Assembly: GCF_003966735.1 (NCBI RefSeq)
Contig: NZ_AP017378.1
Location: forward strand, 3,368,905-3,432,904
Direction of reading: 5' to 3'
DNA length: 64,000 nt
Source: Desulfovibrio ferrophilus
GTDB taxonomy: Bacteria > Desulfobacterota > Desulfovibrionia > Desulfovibrionales > Desulfovibrionaceae
Shown here: positions 10,223 through 19,887 of the stretch, in pieces
Position numbering within the stretch: position 1 is the first letter of the stretch
How the letters are laid out: every line of letters begins with the position of its first letter
The notes under the pieces: generated by a model
What the model saw: the letters and a program-made list of their open reading frames with translations, nothing else
The model's database searches: none
What the model was told of the DNA's origin: nothing
Program-made: the position numbers and the translations under genes

Positions 10223-11497
10223 TTAGCTCCTTTTGAGTCCTTTGTCGCCGATGTCACGGCGGAAATAGCAGTTATCGAAATGGATTTTTTCAATGGCCTG
10301 ATAGGCAAGTTCCTTGGCGGAACTCAGATCAGCCCCCAGAGCCGTAACACCCAGGATGCGGCCGCCGGAGCTCAGAATCTTATCTCCCTCGGCCTTTGTT
10401 CCCGCTTGGAAGACCTTGACCTTGTCCATGGCGTCGGCGTCGGCCAGGCCGGTGATTTCCATGCCTTTGGGGTAGCTCTTGGGGTAACCCTCGGCTGCCA
10501 GGACAACACAAACACTGGTTTCGTCATTCCAGTCGATGCTCATCTCGTCCAGGGTGCCGTTGACGCAGGCCATCATGATCTCGAAAAGGTCAGAGTCCAG
10601 GCGTGTCAGCAGGGGCTGGCATTCGGGATCACCGAAGCGCACGTTGTACTCAAGCACCTTGGGGCCTTCATCGGTATACATCAGCCCGGCATAGAGTACG
10701 CCCTTGAAGGGGTGTCCAGCCTTGGCCATATGGCGAATGATGGGGGCCAGGGTCATTTCGGCAGTCTTTTCGTAGTCAGCCTTGGGCAGGATGGGGGCGG
10801 GGGTGTAAGCGCCCATGCCGCCGGTGTTGGGGCCTTTGTCTCCTTCGTAAACGGCCTTGTGGTCCTGGGAGGAGGGCATGACACTGATGTTCACACCATC
10901 GGAGAAGGCCAGGAACGAAGCTTCTTCGCCAATCAGGGCGTCTTCGACCACAACACGTTCTCCGGCTGCACCAAAGACCTGCTTGACCATCATCTCGTCC
11001 AGAGCCTCCAAGGCCTCTTCGCGAGTTTTGGCTACGACCACTCCCTTGCCAGCGGCCAGGCCATCGGCCTTGATCACGCAGGGCATGGAGCGTTCGTCAA
11101 CGTGCGCCCGGGCCTGATCGTAGTCATCGAAGACTTCAAAATCGGCAGTGGGAACACCTGCGGCGCGCATCACGGTCTTGGAAAAGGCCTTGGAGCCTTC
11201 CAGTTGTGCGGCAAAGGCATTGGGCCCGAAGCAGGTGATGCCTTCCTGGTCCAAGGTCTCCTTGAGGCCGAGTACCAACGGCAGTTCGGGGCCGGTGACC
11301 ACCAGATCAATGGCGTTGTTTCTGGCGAAGGCGGCGATGGCTGGCAGATCGTCGTCATTGATGTCGACGTTTTCACCCAATTGGGCGGTACCGCCATTGC
11401 CGGGGGCGATGAACATCTTGTCCACCTTTGGGCTTTGGGCGAGCTTCCAGGCCAGGGCATGCTCCCGGCCTCCGGAACCAACGATGAGAATACGCAA
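10223..11497 (-). CDS. purD: phosphoribosylamine-glycine ligase PurD
   Basis: This 424-residue ATP-grasp enzyme joins phosphoribosylamine and glycine to form GAR in purine synthesis. It begins (M)RILIVGSGGREHALAWKLAQ and has PGNGGTAQ, ADGLAAGKGVVVA near residue 145 and the ATP-grasp region NTGGMGAYTPAP near residue 215. The start is a TTG at 11497 with GAGGAGG five bases upstream; this gives the normal family length. The open frame runs 84 codons further upstream without homology to PurD. purE follows directly in the operon. Confidence 0.95.
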   Translation of the reverse strand: MRILIVGSGGREHALAWKLAQSPKVDKMFIAPGNGGTAQLGENVDINDDDLPAIAAFARNNAIDLVVTGPELPLVLGLKETLDQEGITCFGPNAFAAQLEGSKAFSKTVMRAAGVPTADFEVFDDYDQARAHVDERSMPCVIKADGLAAGKGVVVAKTREEALEALDEMMVKQVFGAAGERVVVEDALIGEEASFLAFSDGVNISVMPSSQDHKAVYEGDKGPNTGGMGAYTPAPILPKADYEKTAEMTLAPIIRHMAKAGHPFKGVLYAGLMYTDEGPKVLEYNVRFGDPECQPLLTRLDSDLFEIMMACVNGTLDEMSIDWNDETSVCVVLAAEGYPKSYPKGMEITGLADADAMDKVKVFQAGTKAEGDKILSSGGRILGVTALGADLSSAKELAYQAIEKIHFDNCYFRRDIGDKGLKRS

Positions 11498-11938
11498 GGC
11501 GTCCTCCTCTGCTCGGCCACTGGGGGCCGAAAGGGGTGTCGAAAAAATAAGCGGGGGGCGCGGGGTGCGGGTGGTTCCCGGAATGGTCCCGGCGTCCCTC
11601 CGTCGGGTCGTCTGGATCGGTTGCGTGTATCTATCGTACCTGTGGCTCAAAGGCAAACTTGCGCCGTCAGGCAAACTCGCTGCGGGGGCGCCATGGTGGA
11701 GAACCAGCAAGGGGGCAAAGCTCCAACGACATTGACTTCCGTCGTGCACTCAAGGCATGTTCATGTCATGAGCGGAAATTGTCCTACCGGTAATTGAATC
11801 GAGGGTGACATGACTGCCTGTCTTATGCGCCGCTGGGTGTAGGCTACTCATTCGGACTTGCTACATCGTGTTGGTGATGTGCACACTGGGCGCACTCCGT
11901 AGGTGTATGTTTTTGTTTCTGACAGAGAGGGAGATTCA
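11498..11938. other. divergent intergenic region between purD and the SlyD-methyltransferase gene
   Basis: About 440 bp hold no gene I can support. The purD-proximal half is G+C-rich and the other half is mixed. No purine riboswitch core or clear promoter pair was recognised. It should contain divergent promoters for the two flanking genes. Confidence 0.35.
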
Positions 11939-13174
11939 ATGATCGAGGATGTACTGGGCGAAGCCATCGACGCCCCACTGTCACGCGGCATGCAGGCCGA
12001 GGTGGAGTTCACGGTTCGCTGGAGTTCCGATGAAGCCTCCCACGAAGAACGATACCTGGCGCGCAAGGTTGACCCGCATCGGGATTTTTTTCCCCCCGGC
12101 ATGGATGCTCCGCTCAAGGGGGCTGAAGTTGGGACCACGTCTACGGGCGATTATATTCCCGGCAAAGTCGTCCCTGGCCAGCGGCCGCGAAAGATTGCTA
12201 CCCTTGATCGTGGTTGTTTCAAACCCATGAAGATTGGTGGGCGTACCGTGGAGCCTGTCTCCGGGCGGTTTTATCCCTATCAGTTGCTCGGTTCGCATCC
12301 CGGTATTCGAACCACGGACGTCCGTCCCGCATTTCGTGTTGTGGATGTGCGCGGCTCTGAAGTCAAAGTCGATTTCAACCATCCGCTGGCCGCGCGGCAT
12401 CTGGCAGTGGAGGCACGATTGGTCAAGGTGTATGATCGCCGCTCGCGTGGGAAATTGCCCGACTGGATGGAAGAAATCTGTATGAATGGACCGGGCATGC
12501 AGGCTCGGACAGGCGGATTGCGGACAAAGTTTGACGTGGACTATGCTCTCCAGCGCCAGGACGAGGACGACTCCGGATTCTATGCTCAGCCTCGGCAGGT
12601 CGACCACGTGGATAAAACGGCCTTGCGTCTGATTCGTGAGGAGTACACGAAGCGTTTGTCGACGGGGGCCAAGGTCCTTGACCTGATGAGCAGCAAGCAA
12701 TCCCACCTCCCCGAAGACATGGACCTTGCGGTGACGGGCCTGGGGATGAATGTGGAAGAATTGGGCGCCAATACGCTTCTGATGGAGCGTCTGGTCCATG
12801 ACCTGAACGCCGAGCCTGCTCTGCCTTTTGGCGACGCATCTTTCGACAACGTGGTCAACAGCCTGTCCGTGGAGTATCTGACCAATCCCCGTGCTGTGAC
12901 TGCCGAGGTGCTACGAGTCTTGCGCCCCGGTGGGCAGTTCATGGTCAGCTTTTCCAATCGCTGGTTCCCGGAAAAAGTCACGGCCCTGTGGACAGAACTG
13001 CACGATTTCGAACGCATGGGCTTGGTGCTGGATTACCTGCTGGAGGCAGGCTTCAAGGACTGCTGGACGGTGTCCATTCGCAATCATTGGCGGCCCAAGG
13101 ACGATCCTCATTTTGCCAATACTTGGGATTCCGATCCCGTCTTTGTCGTCGGGGGCGTAAAAACCAACTCATAG
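11939..13174 (+). CDS. SlyD/FKBP-like domain fused to a SAM-dependent methyltransferase
   Basis: This 411-residue protein has two parts. Residues about 1-170 resemble a SlyD-type FKBP prolyl isomerase: a GMQAEVEFTV strand, GRFYPYQLLGSHPGI, and VDFNHPLAARHLAVEARLVKVYD, close to the SlyD signature V-D-x-N-H-x-L-A. Residues about 235-400 are a class I methyltransferase with a degenerate motif I (KVLDLMSSKQSHLP), PALPFGDASFDNVVNSLSVEYL and VLRVLRPGGQFMVSFSNRW. The methyl acceptor is unknown. The start at 11939 is preceded by GAGGGAG; an in-frame ATG 12 codons upstream lacks a ribosome site. The last codons form one arm of an intergenic palindrome. Confidence 0.82.
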   Translation: MIEDVLGEAIDAPLSRGMQAEVEFTVRWSSDEASHEERYLARKVDPHRDFFPPGMDAPLKGAEVGTTSTGDYIPGKVVPGQRPRKIATLDRGCFKPMKIGGRTVEPVSGRFYPYQLLGSHPGIRTTDVRPAFRVVDVRGSEVKVDFNHPLAARHLAVEARLVKVYDRRSRGKLPDWMEEICMNGPGMQARTGGLRTKFDVDYALQRQDEDDSGFYAQPRQVDHVDKTALRLIREEYTKRLSTGAKVLDLMSSKQSHLPEDMDLAVTGLGMNVEELGANTLLMERLVHDLNAEPALPFGDASFDNVVNSLSVEYLTNPRAVTAEVLRVLRPGGQFMVSFSNRWFPEKVTALWTELHDFERMGLVLDYLLEAGFKDCWTVSIRNHWRPKDDPHFANTWDSDPVFVVGGVKTNS

Positions 13175-13287
13175 ACGCTCATCTATTTTGTTGCTGCGTG
13201 CCGTTCAAACTCTCGCATATCTCAGATATGCGTCGAGCTTGAATTGCTCTTGCGCCTCATATCTGACCATCTCTGAGTTGGTTTTAC
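13160..13287 (+). repeat. intergenic palindromic element, copy 1
   Basis: Outer arms AAAACCAACTCA (13160-13171) and TGAGTTGGTTTT (13274-13285) pair perfectly over 12 bases. The left arm is also the end of the preceding gene, including its last codons. An inner hairpin has CGCATATC/GATATGCG arms near 13220. The family words TTGCTGCG (near 13192) and CTTGCGCCTC (near 13251) flank the inner hairpin. Confidence 0.75.
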
Positions 13288-13447
13288 CTGATGTGTCGGG
13301 CAACGCATTGAAAGATAAGTGTTTTTTAGCGCTTTGCATTCAACCACTCCTGATCCGTTTTGATGCTGCGCCACTTTTGAAGAAGGAAAGGCCGGAAAGC
13401 AGGAAAGGCTGGAACACACATAATTCGTTTAAGATTTACCAATAGAC

Positions 13448-13483
13448 AATGGCCCGCCCCGGAGCATCCGGGGCGGGCCATTT
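13448..13483. terminator. strong hairpin terminator between the SlyD-methyltransferase gene and uvrA
   Basis: Sixteen-base arms at 13448-13463 and 13467-13482 pair perfectly around a GCA loop. A short T-run follows on the plus strand. It probably serves uvrA from the minus side and the SlyD-methyltransferase gene from the plus side. No gene lies between 13288 and 13447. Confidence 0.85.
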
Positions 13484-13529
13484 GTGTTGCTTTTGAAAAG
13501 GGGCTTCCCTTTCCTCCGCAGGTCGTGCA

Positions 13530-16292
13530 TCAATCCAGCAAAAACTTGCCGGTTACGGATTCGGGATTGGCGGCGATGTCCTCGGGGGTGCCTTCGGCCA
13601 CCACCAGGCCGCCGTGTTCGCCTCCGCCGGGGCCGAGGTCCAGCACCCAGTCCGAAGCCTTGACCACGTCCAGATTGTGCTCGATGACCAGCACGGAGGC
13701 GCCCCGATCCACCAGTCGATGTAACACCTTGATCAGCTTGCCCACCTCGTGCATGTGCAGGCCAGTGGTGGGTTCATCCAGGATGTACAGGGTGCCGGGC
13801 AAGCTTCGCTTGCCCAGTTCGCGGCTGATCTTGATGCGTTGGGCCTCGCCACCGGAAAGGGTGGTCGCGGGTTGTCCCAGGCGTAGATATTCCAAACCCA
13901 CATCTTCCAGGATAGACAGACGGCGCACGAGTGCTGGATAGTTTTCGAAGAATTTCAGGGACTGGCGCACCGTGAGGTTCAGGACCTCCGAAATGTTCAA
14001 CCCCTTGTAGGTCACGTCCAGGGTCTCGCGATTATAGCGCTTGCCCTTGCAGACGTCGCATTTGACGAACACATCAGGCAGAAAGTGCATTTCCACGCGG
14101 ATATGCCCGTCGCCCCGACAGGATTCGCAGCGCCCGCCACGCACATTGAAGCTGAAGCGCCCAAGCTTGTAGCCCCGGGCCTTGGACTCCTTGGTGCCCG
14201 CAAAAATCTTTCGGATTTCGTCGAAGATTTTGGTGTAGGTCGCGGGGTTGGAGCGTGGCGTGCGGCCAATGGGCGTCTGGTCGATGGACACGATGCGTTC
14301 GATCTTGTCGATGCCGTCGATGCCCGAGAGTTGGCCCGGGTTGTCTACCTTGATGCCACGCGCCAAGGCCAGATGCTTGTACAGAGTATCCACCACCAGC
14401 GAACTCTTGCCCGAACCGGAAACCCCGGTGACACAGGTCAGACTGCCCAGAGGGATACTCACATCCAGGCCGCGCAGATTGTTGGTAGTCACGTTTTTCA
14501 GGGTAATGGAGCCGTTGGCCGGGCGTCGCTGTTCGGGTTGCTCGATGGTCAGATCGCCACGCAGATACTTGGCAGTCAGGCTCTTCTTGCTTTTCATCAG
14601 GTCGGGGACGTTGCCCTTGTAGACGATTTCGCCGCCAAGCCAGCCCGATCCCGGTCCAAGTTCGATGACATGGTCGGCATTTCTGATGGTGGCTTCATCG
14701 TGCTCGACCACCAACACTGTATTGCCCCTGCCCTGCAACTCGCGCAGGGTTTCCAGAAGCCGGTCATTGTCGCGCGGGTGCAGGCCGATGGACGGTTCAT
14801 CCAGAACATAGGTCACGCCCACCAACCCGGAGCCAAGCTGGCCTGCCAGACGGATGCGCTGGGCCTCACCACCCGAAAGGGTACTCATGTTGCGGGCGAG
14901 CGAGATATAATCCAGGCCGACATTGACCAAAAATCTCAATCTGTGAGTGAGTTCCTTCATCAGTGGCTCAGCGACGGGAGCTTGTGCGTCGTTGAAGCTC
15001 AGTCCTTGCAGCCACTTCAGGGCACGGCGGATGGACAGGCTGGTGAATTCAAAGACGTTCAGATCTTCCACTCGGGCAGCCAGCGTTTCGGGGCGCAGGC
15101 GCGCGCCGTTGCAGGCCGGACAGGGCCGTGCCTGTCTGAAGCGAGAGAGCTCGTCGCGCCAGACATGGCCAAAGCTCATGCCCGCTTCAAGCATGGCAAG
15201 TACACCTTCCCAGTCGACTGTAGCGTCGCCATGGAACAGTGCCTGATGGGCGTCCTCGGAGAATTCACCAATGGGTGTCTTCAGGCTGAAGCCGTGACGT
15301 TTGCCTAATTTTTTGAGCTTGCCCTCATAGCGTTCGAACACTCGCGGGTTCTTCCAAGGGATGATGGCACCCCCTGCCAGTGAGAGTCCTTTGTTAGGAG
15401 CCAGAAGATTAGGTTCGAAATAATCTACACTGCCGATGCCTGAGCAAACCGGGCACGCCCCTTGGGGGCTATTGAAGGAGAAAAGTTGAGGAGACAGGGC
15501 TGGGAGGCTGACCCTGCAATGCGTACAGACGGATTCGGAGCTGAAGAGGATGTCTTCTCCGTCCCGATCGCCGCCTACCAGATTCACGGTTAACCGCCCC
15601 TGACCATAGCGCAGGGCCAGTTCCACGGAGTCCGCCAAGCGCTTGCGCATGCCTTCGCGGACCACGAGACGGTCCACGACAAGATCTACGCTGTGCTTCT
15701 TTTTCTTGTCCAGCTCGGGCAGTGGTTCGAGGTTTGTGACTTTGCCGTTCACGCGCACTCGCACAAAGCCTTCGGACAAAAGCTTTTTCATGCGATCAGC
15801 ATGAGTGCCTTTCTGATGTTCGGTCAGCGGGGCCAGGAGTAGAAACTTGCTGCTTTCGGGCAAGGCCATGATCTCGTCCACGATCTCGTCTGAGGACTGG
15901 GAACGGATGGGCCTGCCACAATCCGGGCAGTACATGGTGCCCAAGCGGGCAAAGAAGACGCGGAGGAAATCGTAGATTTCCGTTACGGTGCCGACGGTGG
16001 AGCGTGGGTTGCGTGAGGTTGTCTGCTGCTCGAGGGAAATGGCCGGGGACAGGCCTTCGATCTTGTCGACTTTGGGTTTGTCCATCTGCGGCAGAAACTG
16101 GCGAGCATAGGCAGACAGGGACTCCACGTAGCGCCGCTGTCCCTCGGCATAGATGATATCGAAGGCGAGGGTGGATTTGCCCGAGCCACTAGGGCCACAG
16201 ACGACCACAAGTTTCCCGCGCGGGATGTCCAGATCCAGGTCTTTCAGGTTGTGGTGTCTGGCACCTTCTATATGGATGCAATCGTGATTCAT
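13530..16292 (-). CDS. uvrA: excinuclease ABC subunit A
   Basis: UvrA is the damage-recognition ATPase of nucleotide-excision repair and loads UvrB. Both ABC modules are present. The first has Walker [14 protein letters not shown] near residue 35 and [17 protein letters not shown] near residue 485. The second has [13 protein letters not shown] near residue 640 and [14 protein letters not shown] near residue 825. Zinc-finger motifs such as [27 protein letters not shown] and [18 protein letters not shown] are intact. The start at 16292 ([16 protein letters not shown]) aligns with the family. An in-frame ATG at 16400 would add 36 unrelated residues and lies inside an inverted repeat. The distal ATPase site motifs LDEPSIGLH and LDEPTTGLH are conserved. 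Confidence 0.95.
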   Translation of the reverse strand: MNHDCIHIEGARHHNLKDLDLDIPRGKLVVVCGPSGSGKSTLAFDIIYAEGQRRYVESLSAYARQFLPQMDKPKVDKIEGLSPAISLEQQTTSRNPRSTVGTVTEIYDFLRVFFARLGTMYCPDCGRPIRSQSSDEIVDEIMALPESSKFLLLAPLTEHQKGTHADRMKKLLSEGFVRVRVNGKVTNLEPLPELDKKKKHSVDLVVDRLVVREGMRKRLADSVELALRYGQGRLTVNLVGGDRDGEDILFSSESVCTHCRVSLPALSPQLFSFNSPQGACPVCSGIGSVDYFEPNLLAPNKGLSLAGGAIIPWKNPRVFERYEGKLKKLGKRHGFSLKTPIGEFSEDAHQALFHGDATVDWEGVLAMLEAGMSFGHVWRDELSRFRQARPCPACNGARLRPETLAARVEDLNVFEFTSLSIRRALKWLQGLSFNDAQAPVAEPLMKELTHRLRFLVNVGLDYISLARNMSTLSGGEAQRIRLAGQLGSGLVGVTYVLDEPSIGLHPRDNDRLLETLRELQGRGNTVLVVEHDEATIRNADHVIELGPGSGWLGGEIVYKGNVPDLMKSKKSLTAKYLRGDLTIEQPEQRRPANGSITLKNVTTNNLRGLDVSIPLGSLTCVTGVSGSGKSSLVVDTLYKHLALARGIKVDNPGQLSGIDGIDKIERIVSIDQTPIGRTPRSNPATYTKIFDEIRKIFAGTKESKARGYKLGRFSFNVRGGRCESCRGDGHIRVEMHFLPDVFVKCDVCKGKRYNRETLDVTYKGLNISEVLNLTVRQSLKFFENYPALVRRLSILEDVGLEYLRLGQPATTLSGGEAQRIKISRELGKRSLPGTLYILDEPTTGLHMHEVGKLIKVLHRLVDRGASVLVIEHNLDVVKASDWVLDLGPGGGEHGGLVVAEGTPEDIAANPESVTGKFLLD

Positions 16293-16394
16293 ATGTTTGG
16301 CTTGTCCGTGCGGGCAGTGAAACACTGCGCGGTTTCGGTGAGACTGGGTTTGATGAGAGAAGTCCTTGGTGCCGAGCTTAGGATTGTAGTCATT

Positions 16395-16433
16395 TGCCAT
16401 TGAATGGCAAGGAACTAGGAATAATTCCTAGTA
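16395..16433. promoter_or_regulatory. two adjacent perfect inverted repeats upstream of uvrA
   Basis: TTGCCATT-G-AATGGCAA spans 16395-16411 and ACTAGGAAT-A-ATTCCTAGT spans 16415-16433. Both are perfect palindromes with a single central base, three bases apart, about 100 bp upstream of the chosen uvrA start. They look like operator sites. An SOS-type repressor is possible for uvrA but neither matches the E. coli or Bacillus LexA consensus. Confidence 0.5.
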
Positions 16434-16539
16434 AAGAACAGCATTTCAGTGCCTTGGGTGGATGAAAGCAATGCGCAGATTAATGAGGTCTATCACAGAC
16501 CACGCGGGCAGCCTTGTCAGCGGGGGCCTCGCCTGCACA

Positions 16540-17922
16540 TTAGTGCTCAATCACAGACAATTTCTTCCATCGCCCGCTTCTGAAGCGCAGGTAAGCAAAT
16601 CCGGCGTATACGATCAGGAACGTCACGAGGCAGGTCCAGGCGGCATACAGCCCAAGGTGCAGCACCTCCACCACGATGAAAGTGGGCAGGATCATGACGA
16701 ACAGGGACATGAAACCGGCCAGCAGCATGATATAGCGGGTGTCGCCCGCGCCTTTGAGAGCGCCCGTGTAAGCTATGACGACGCCGTCGAAGACGGTGTA
16801 GGCCACCACAAACAGCAACAGGATACGCCCTGTTTCGGCGATGGGTGCGTATTGTGCGACGGTGTAGGCCGCAGGTTTGAACGCGGCAAGCAGCGGTTCG
16901 GGGAACAGGACGAAGATCGCCCCGATGGACAGTCCCCAGGCCACACACAGCTGGACGCAACTCTTGGTCGCTTCTTCTCCGTCCTGCGGGCGTTTGGCAC
17001 CAATGGATTGGCCCACCAACGTCTCTACGGCGATATGCAGCCCAATCATGGGCAGAAACGTAAAGTGGTTTAGGCTGAAGACCATGTTCGTGGCCGCCAA
17101 TTGGTCATTGCCGATGCGTCCCACAATGAGCACAAAGGCCATGAAGCCGAACACGTCCAAAAAGAATTGCGCCCCGCCTGGAGCACCGAATTTCAGGAGT
17201 CTGCCAAACAACTCTCGATCGAGTCCGAAAGAGGAGATCATGCGATATTTTTCTTCATATCTGCGCCGAAAGATCAAAGCGGCGAAGAGGACTGCCGTCA
17301 AACCCCAGGCAAAGACCGTGGCGTATCCAGCACCTTCAATACCCATTTCGGGCGCACCCCATGCGCCGTTGATCAGGGCGTAATCCAGCGGGATGTTCAC
17401 GGCGGCTCCGATCATGTTCACCAGCATTACTGGCCGGGTCAGTCCGCGCCCTGAATAGAAGGTGGAGAGAGCCATGGCCAGAATGTTGAGCACGGCACCG
17501 AAACACAGGATGCGGAAATAGCTGATTTCCATGACCTGTACCTCTGGCGTATGGCCCACAAAGGCAAAGAACTGCGGGGCGGGCAGGCTGAGAACGGCAA
17601 TGATTACACCGGAAGCCAAGGCCAGCCAGACGCCTTGCCACAGGGCCGAGCCCAGCCGTTCGTGCCGTCCGGCTCCGGTGTATTGAGCCACGAATACGTT
17701 CACGTAGCTGACCATGCCCATGAAGAAGGCCATCAGCGTGAAGTTGGTGATGCTGGCCGACAGCGAGGCTGCGAGCGTTTCCAAAGAATACTGCGCCAGG
17801 AATATTCTGTCCGTGAATTGGGTGACAGTGGCCGACAGCATGCTTGCCATCAGCGGCAAGCCGATGTGCAGGACGTGGCGGTATCCATTGGGGGCGTTCC
17901 AGCGCCGAGTAATGGCGTTCAT
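16540..17922 (-). CDS. MATE-family multidrug efflux transporter
   Basis: This 460-residue inner-membrane protein has about 12 hydrophobic segments in two similar halves. It fits the MatE family (NorM/DinF-like), which exports drugs or organic cations by Na+ or H+ antiport. Family features are the N-terminal LPLMASMLSATVTQFTDRIFLA, the repeat-like FTLMAFFMGMVSYVNVFVAQYTG, and GAPGGAQFFLDVFGF starting the second half. It is divergent from the Lrp/AsnC gene at 18125, which may control it. Substrate is not inferable. Confidence 0.9.
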   Translation of the reverse strand: MNAITRRWNAPNGYRHVLHIGLPLMASMLSATVTQFTDRIFLAQYSLETLAASLSASITNFTLMAFFMGMVSYVNVFVAQYTGAGRHERLGSALWQGVWLALASGVIIAVLSLPAPQFFAFVGHTPEVQVMEISYFRILCFGAVLNILAMALSTFYSGRGLTRPVMLVNMIGAAVNIPLDYALINGAWGAPEMGIEGAGYATVFAWGLTAVLFAALIFRRRYEEKYRMISSFGLDRELFGRLLKFGAPGGAQFFLDVFGFMAFVLIVGRIGNDQLAATNMVFSLNHFTFLPMIGLHIAVETLVGQSIGAKRPQDGEEATKSCVQLCVAWGLSIGAIFVLFPEPLLAAFKPAAYTVAQYAPIAETGRILLLFVVAYTVFDGVVIAYTGALKGAGDTRYIMLLAGFMSLFVMILPTFIVVEVLHLGLYAAWTCLVTFLIVYAGFAYLRFRSGRWKKLSVIEH

Positions 17923-18124
17923 ATCTGATCCTGAATCTGAAGTCTGTTTTAAACAAAAGGGCTATATTGACAGGGCTTTCTGCTGGTGCCGGAAGATAGG
18001 GACGACGAGTGATCCTGTCAATGATGCTTGACAAGGGGCAGGGCTTCTCTGGCTGAATTTGACGAATCAGGGTTTACGACGCCGCTTTGCTTGTGTATCG
18101 TTCGTTGAAAAGGAGAATATCCGA

Positions 18125-18577
18125 ATGATTGACGATATTGATGTGCAAATTTTGACGATCTTGCAGGAGAATGCCAGGACTTCCAATGCGGAGATTGCCC
18201 GGCAGGTGGGCAAGACGGCGTCTGCAGTGTTTGAACGTATCAAAAAGCTCGAAAAGACAGGAGTTGTCAAGGGCTACACCGCGGTGGTGGATCCTGCCGC
18301 CCTGGAATGTTCCGTACTGGCCTATGTGTTTCTCCGGCTTTCACCGCATCGTCTGGCGCGGACGGTAGGTGCGCAATTGACCGAGATCGCGGGCATACAG
18401 GAAGTGATTCATATGACCGGCGAGGAATGCTTTCTGGTCAAGGTTCGCTGCAAGGACACTGAAGCTCTGGAGCGTATTGTCATGAGCATCAATGATATCG
18501 ACACAGTGAGTAGTACCCGAACCGTCATTGCGTTCCGAGCCATGCGGGAAAGCCTGGTGATTCCGGTTGGCGGCTGA
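18125..18577 (+). CDS. Lrp/AsnC-family transcriptional regulator
   Basis: This 150-residue protein has an N-terminal AsnC helix-turn-helix (IDDIDVQILTILQENARTSN..EIARQVGKTASAVFERIKKLEKTGVVKGY, residues about 2-55). A RAM/Lrp effector-binding domain follows, with VLAYVFLRL and VIHMTGEECFLVKVRCKD. The ATG at 18125 follows AAGGAG and gives the family start; a longer frame adds 22 unrelated residues. Divergent placement opposite the MATE exporter suggests local control. The effector, probably an amino acid, is unknown. The stop codon lies in an arm of a palindromic repeat. Confidence 0.93.
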   Translation: MIDDIDVQILTILQENARTSNAEIARQVGKTASAVFERIKKLEKTGVVKGYTAVVDPAALECSVLAYVFLRLSPHRLARTVGAQLTEIAGIQEVIHMTGEECFLVKVRCKDTEALERIVMSINDIDTVSSTRTVIAFRAMRESLVIPVGG

Positions 18578-18692
18578 AAAGGGCGCATCTGCTGCGTTGC
18601 TACTGCCCGTTCGATTCCTCGCCTATGTTTTGATAGGCGTCGGCCCCGCACAAACATCGCGCCTGGCGTTCACACCCTTTTGGGCCACCAAC
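18566..18692 (+). repeat. intergenic palindromic element, copy 2
   Basis: The arms at 18566-18583 and 18675-18692 match at 15 of 18 positions as inverted repeats. The left arm includes the end of the regulator gene and its TGA. An inner hairpin CGCCTAT/ATAGGCG lies near 18619-18640. The GCTGCGTTGCTAC and CATCGCGCCTGGCG words correspond to the TTGCTGC and CTTGCGCCT motifs of other copies. Confidence 0.7.
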
Positions 18693-18798
18693 GGGAGAGC
18701 GGGAGTCGTGCAAAGCAGTGTCCCTGGAAACTGAAGGAGAAGGACGGCGCATTATTCGAATCAGATATTTTGATTCGCCAATCATGGAGGGAAACGAC

Positions 18799-19158
18799 AT
18801 GGACAAAGTCAATCTGAAGGACAAGCTGGCGCTGTTCAGCGACTTGTGGAGTCCGAAAATTGTCGGGCAGGTGGGCGATATGCACTTGAAGCTCGGCAAG
18901 ATCAAAGGCGAGTTCGAATGGCATTCTCATGAGAATGAAGATGAATTGTTCTATGTGGTTCAGGGCCGCATGATCCTGCGCTTTCGCGACAAGGATGTGG
19001 TGCTGGAGCCGGGCGAGTTCATCACCGTGCCCAAGGGTGTGGAACATATGCCCGTGGCCGAAGTGGAGACGCACCTGCTGATGATTGAACCGGTGGGGAC
19101 GGTGAATACCGGTGATAATGAGGGGTCTTCCAGAACCGTCGAGCCAGAGTGGATCTAA
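18799..19158 (+). CDS. cupin-domain protein
   Basis: This 119-residue single-domain cupin has the first metal-binding motif around WHSHENEDELFYVVQGRM (two histidines and a glutamate, residues about 38-55) and the second around PGEFITVPKGVEHMPVA (residues about 69-85). Such small cupins are often mannose-6-phosphate-isomerase-like or metal-binding enzymes; no reaction can be assigned. GGAGGG lies seven bases before the ATG at 18799. Palindromic repeat copies flank the gene on both sides, so it is probably its own transcription unit. Confidence 0.88.
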   Translation: MDKVNLKDKLALFSDLWSPKIVGQVGDMHLKLGKIKGEFEWHSHENEDELFYVVQGRMILRFRDKDVVLEPGEFITVPKGVEHMPVAEVETHLLMIEPVGTVNTGDNEGSSRTVEPEWI

Positions 19159-19283
19159 TTGGCTGTTGATAAAGGCTCGATTACTTCGTTGCTGCGAAAG
19201 CGCCGAGCCTTCACGTATGCCTAAATACGCATCAGGCTCGGCTTTCCTTGCGCCTCGTGCTCAAGCCTTTTTGAACAGCCAAT
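19158..19283 (+). repeat. intergenic palindromic element, copy 3
   Basis: Outer arms at 19158-19178 and 19263-19283 match as inverted repeats at 18 of 21 positions (ATTGGCTGTT...AACAGCCAAT). The element starts at the last base of the cupin stop codon. The inner stem pairs CCGAGCCT with AGGCTCGG and GTAT with ATAC. TTGCTGCG and CTTGCGCCTCG are the clearest examples of the family words. Confidence 0.8.
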
Positions 19284-19383
19284 GGGATGAATAGTGTCTG
19301 TGGGGGTGCTGAGTAGCTCGTAGCAAAGGCAGAACCATGGATGTTGTTTGAAGAGAATTTGACGTTCGAAAAAGGAAGTCGCC

Positions 19384-19860
19384 ATGAATACATTCACTAT
19401 GTCTGAGCCGTGTGAACTGCGGCCCATCCGGTTCATGGAATTGCTGGAATTTGATGGATGGCGGATCAAGGTCTACGGCATTGCCTATGGCCGCGAGGAG
19501 CCGAGGTCGGAACTGATGGCTGCGGCGCGTGTTCTGGCGCGCCGGGCGTTTCCCAGGCCTGCATGCGAGGATGGGCGTTATGGGGTCGGGTATCTTGGTG
19601 TGCACGACGGGCGTGGATCTAACTTTGTGTTTACGGATTGGTGGGCCGACGAGAATGAGTTGCACCACCATGTGTTCATTTCACCGAGCGATGATCCCGA
19701 AGCTCTTGAAGAATTTACCGCCACAGGCGTCTCGGCCTGCATCTGGGACATGAAAGTCATGTGTTTTGAGCGCGATACCTGGGTGAAAAAGGTGCTGCGC
19801 AACCCTGACGGGCCGGATTTGCAGGCGTATCTGGAAACCGGACTGGAAGGGGAATATTGA
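19384..19860 (+). CDS. uncharacterised conserved-looking protein
   Basis: This 158-residue soluble protein is not recognised. It has no signal peptide or membrane segment. Notable stretches are GYLGVHDGRGSNFVFTDWWADENELHHHVF near residues 70-98 and CIWDMKVMCFERDTWV near residue 120, rich in tryptophan and histidine. AAGGAAG precedes the ATG. It lies 27 bp upstream of the cyclase-family enzyme and is probably cotranscribed, so it may act on the same small molecule. Codon use is like its neighbours and supports a real gene. Confidence 0.75.
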   Translation: MNTFTMSEPCELRPIRFMELLEFDGWRIKVYGIAYGREEPRSELMAAARVLARRAFPRPACEDGRYGVGYLGVHDGRGSNFVFTDWWADENELHHHVFISPSDDPEALEEFTATGVSACIWDMKVMCFERDTWVKKVLRNPDGPDLQAYLETGLEGEY

Positions 19861-19887
19861 AACAGTGTTGGGCCCAAGGAGGAGCAG

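Noticed and set aside
9551-11797. 748-codon plus-strand open frame opposite purE and purD
   Set aside because: It covers two confidently identified genes on the other strand, and its product has shadow-type composition without motifs.
13188-13445. 85-codon open frame after the SlyD-methyltransferase gene
   Set aside because: It lies mostly in a palindromic repeat with no ribosome site or homology.
14085-15308. 407-codon plus-strand open frame opposite uvrA
   Set aside because: Shadow of uvrA, whose domains are complete on the minus strand.
16415-16433. LexA box
   Set aside because: A perfect palindrome, but it does not match the E. coli or Bacillus LexA consensus, so it is reported only as an unassigned operator candidate.
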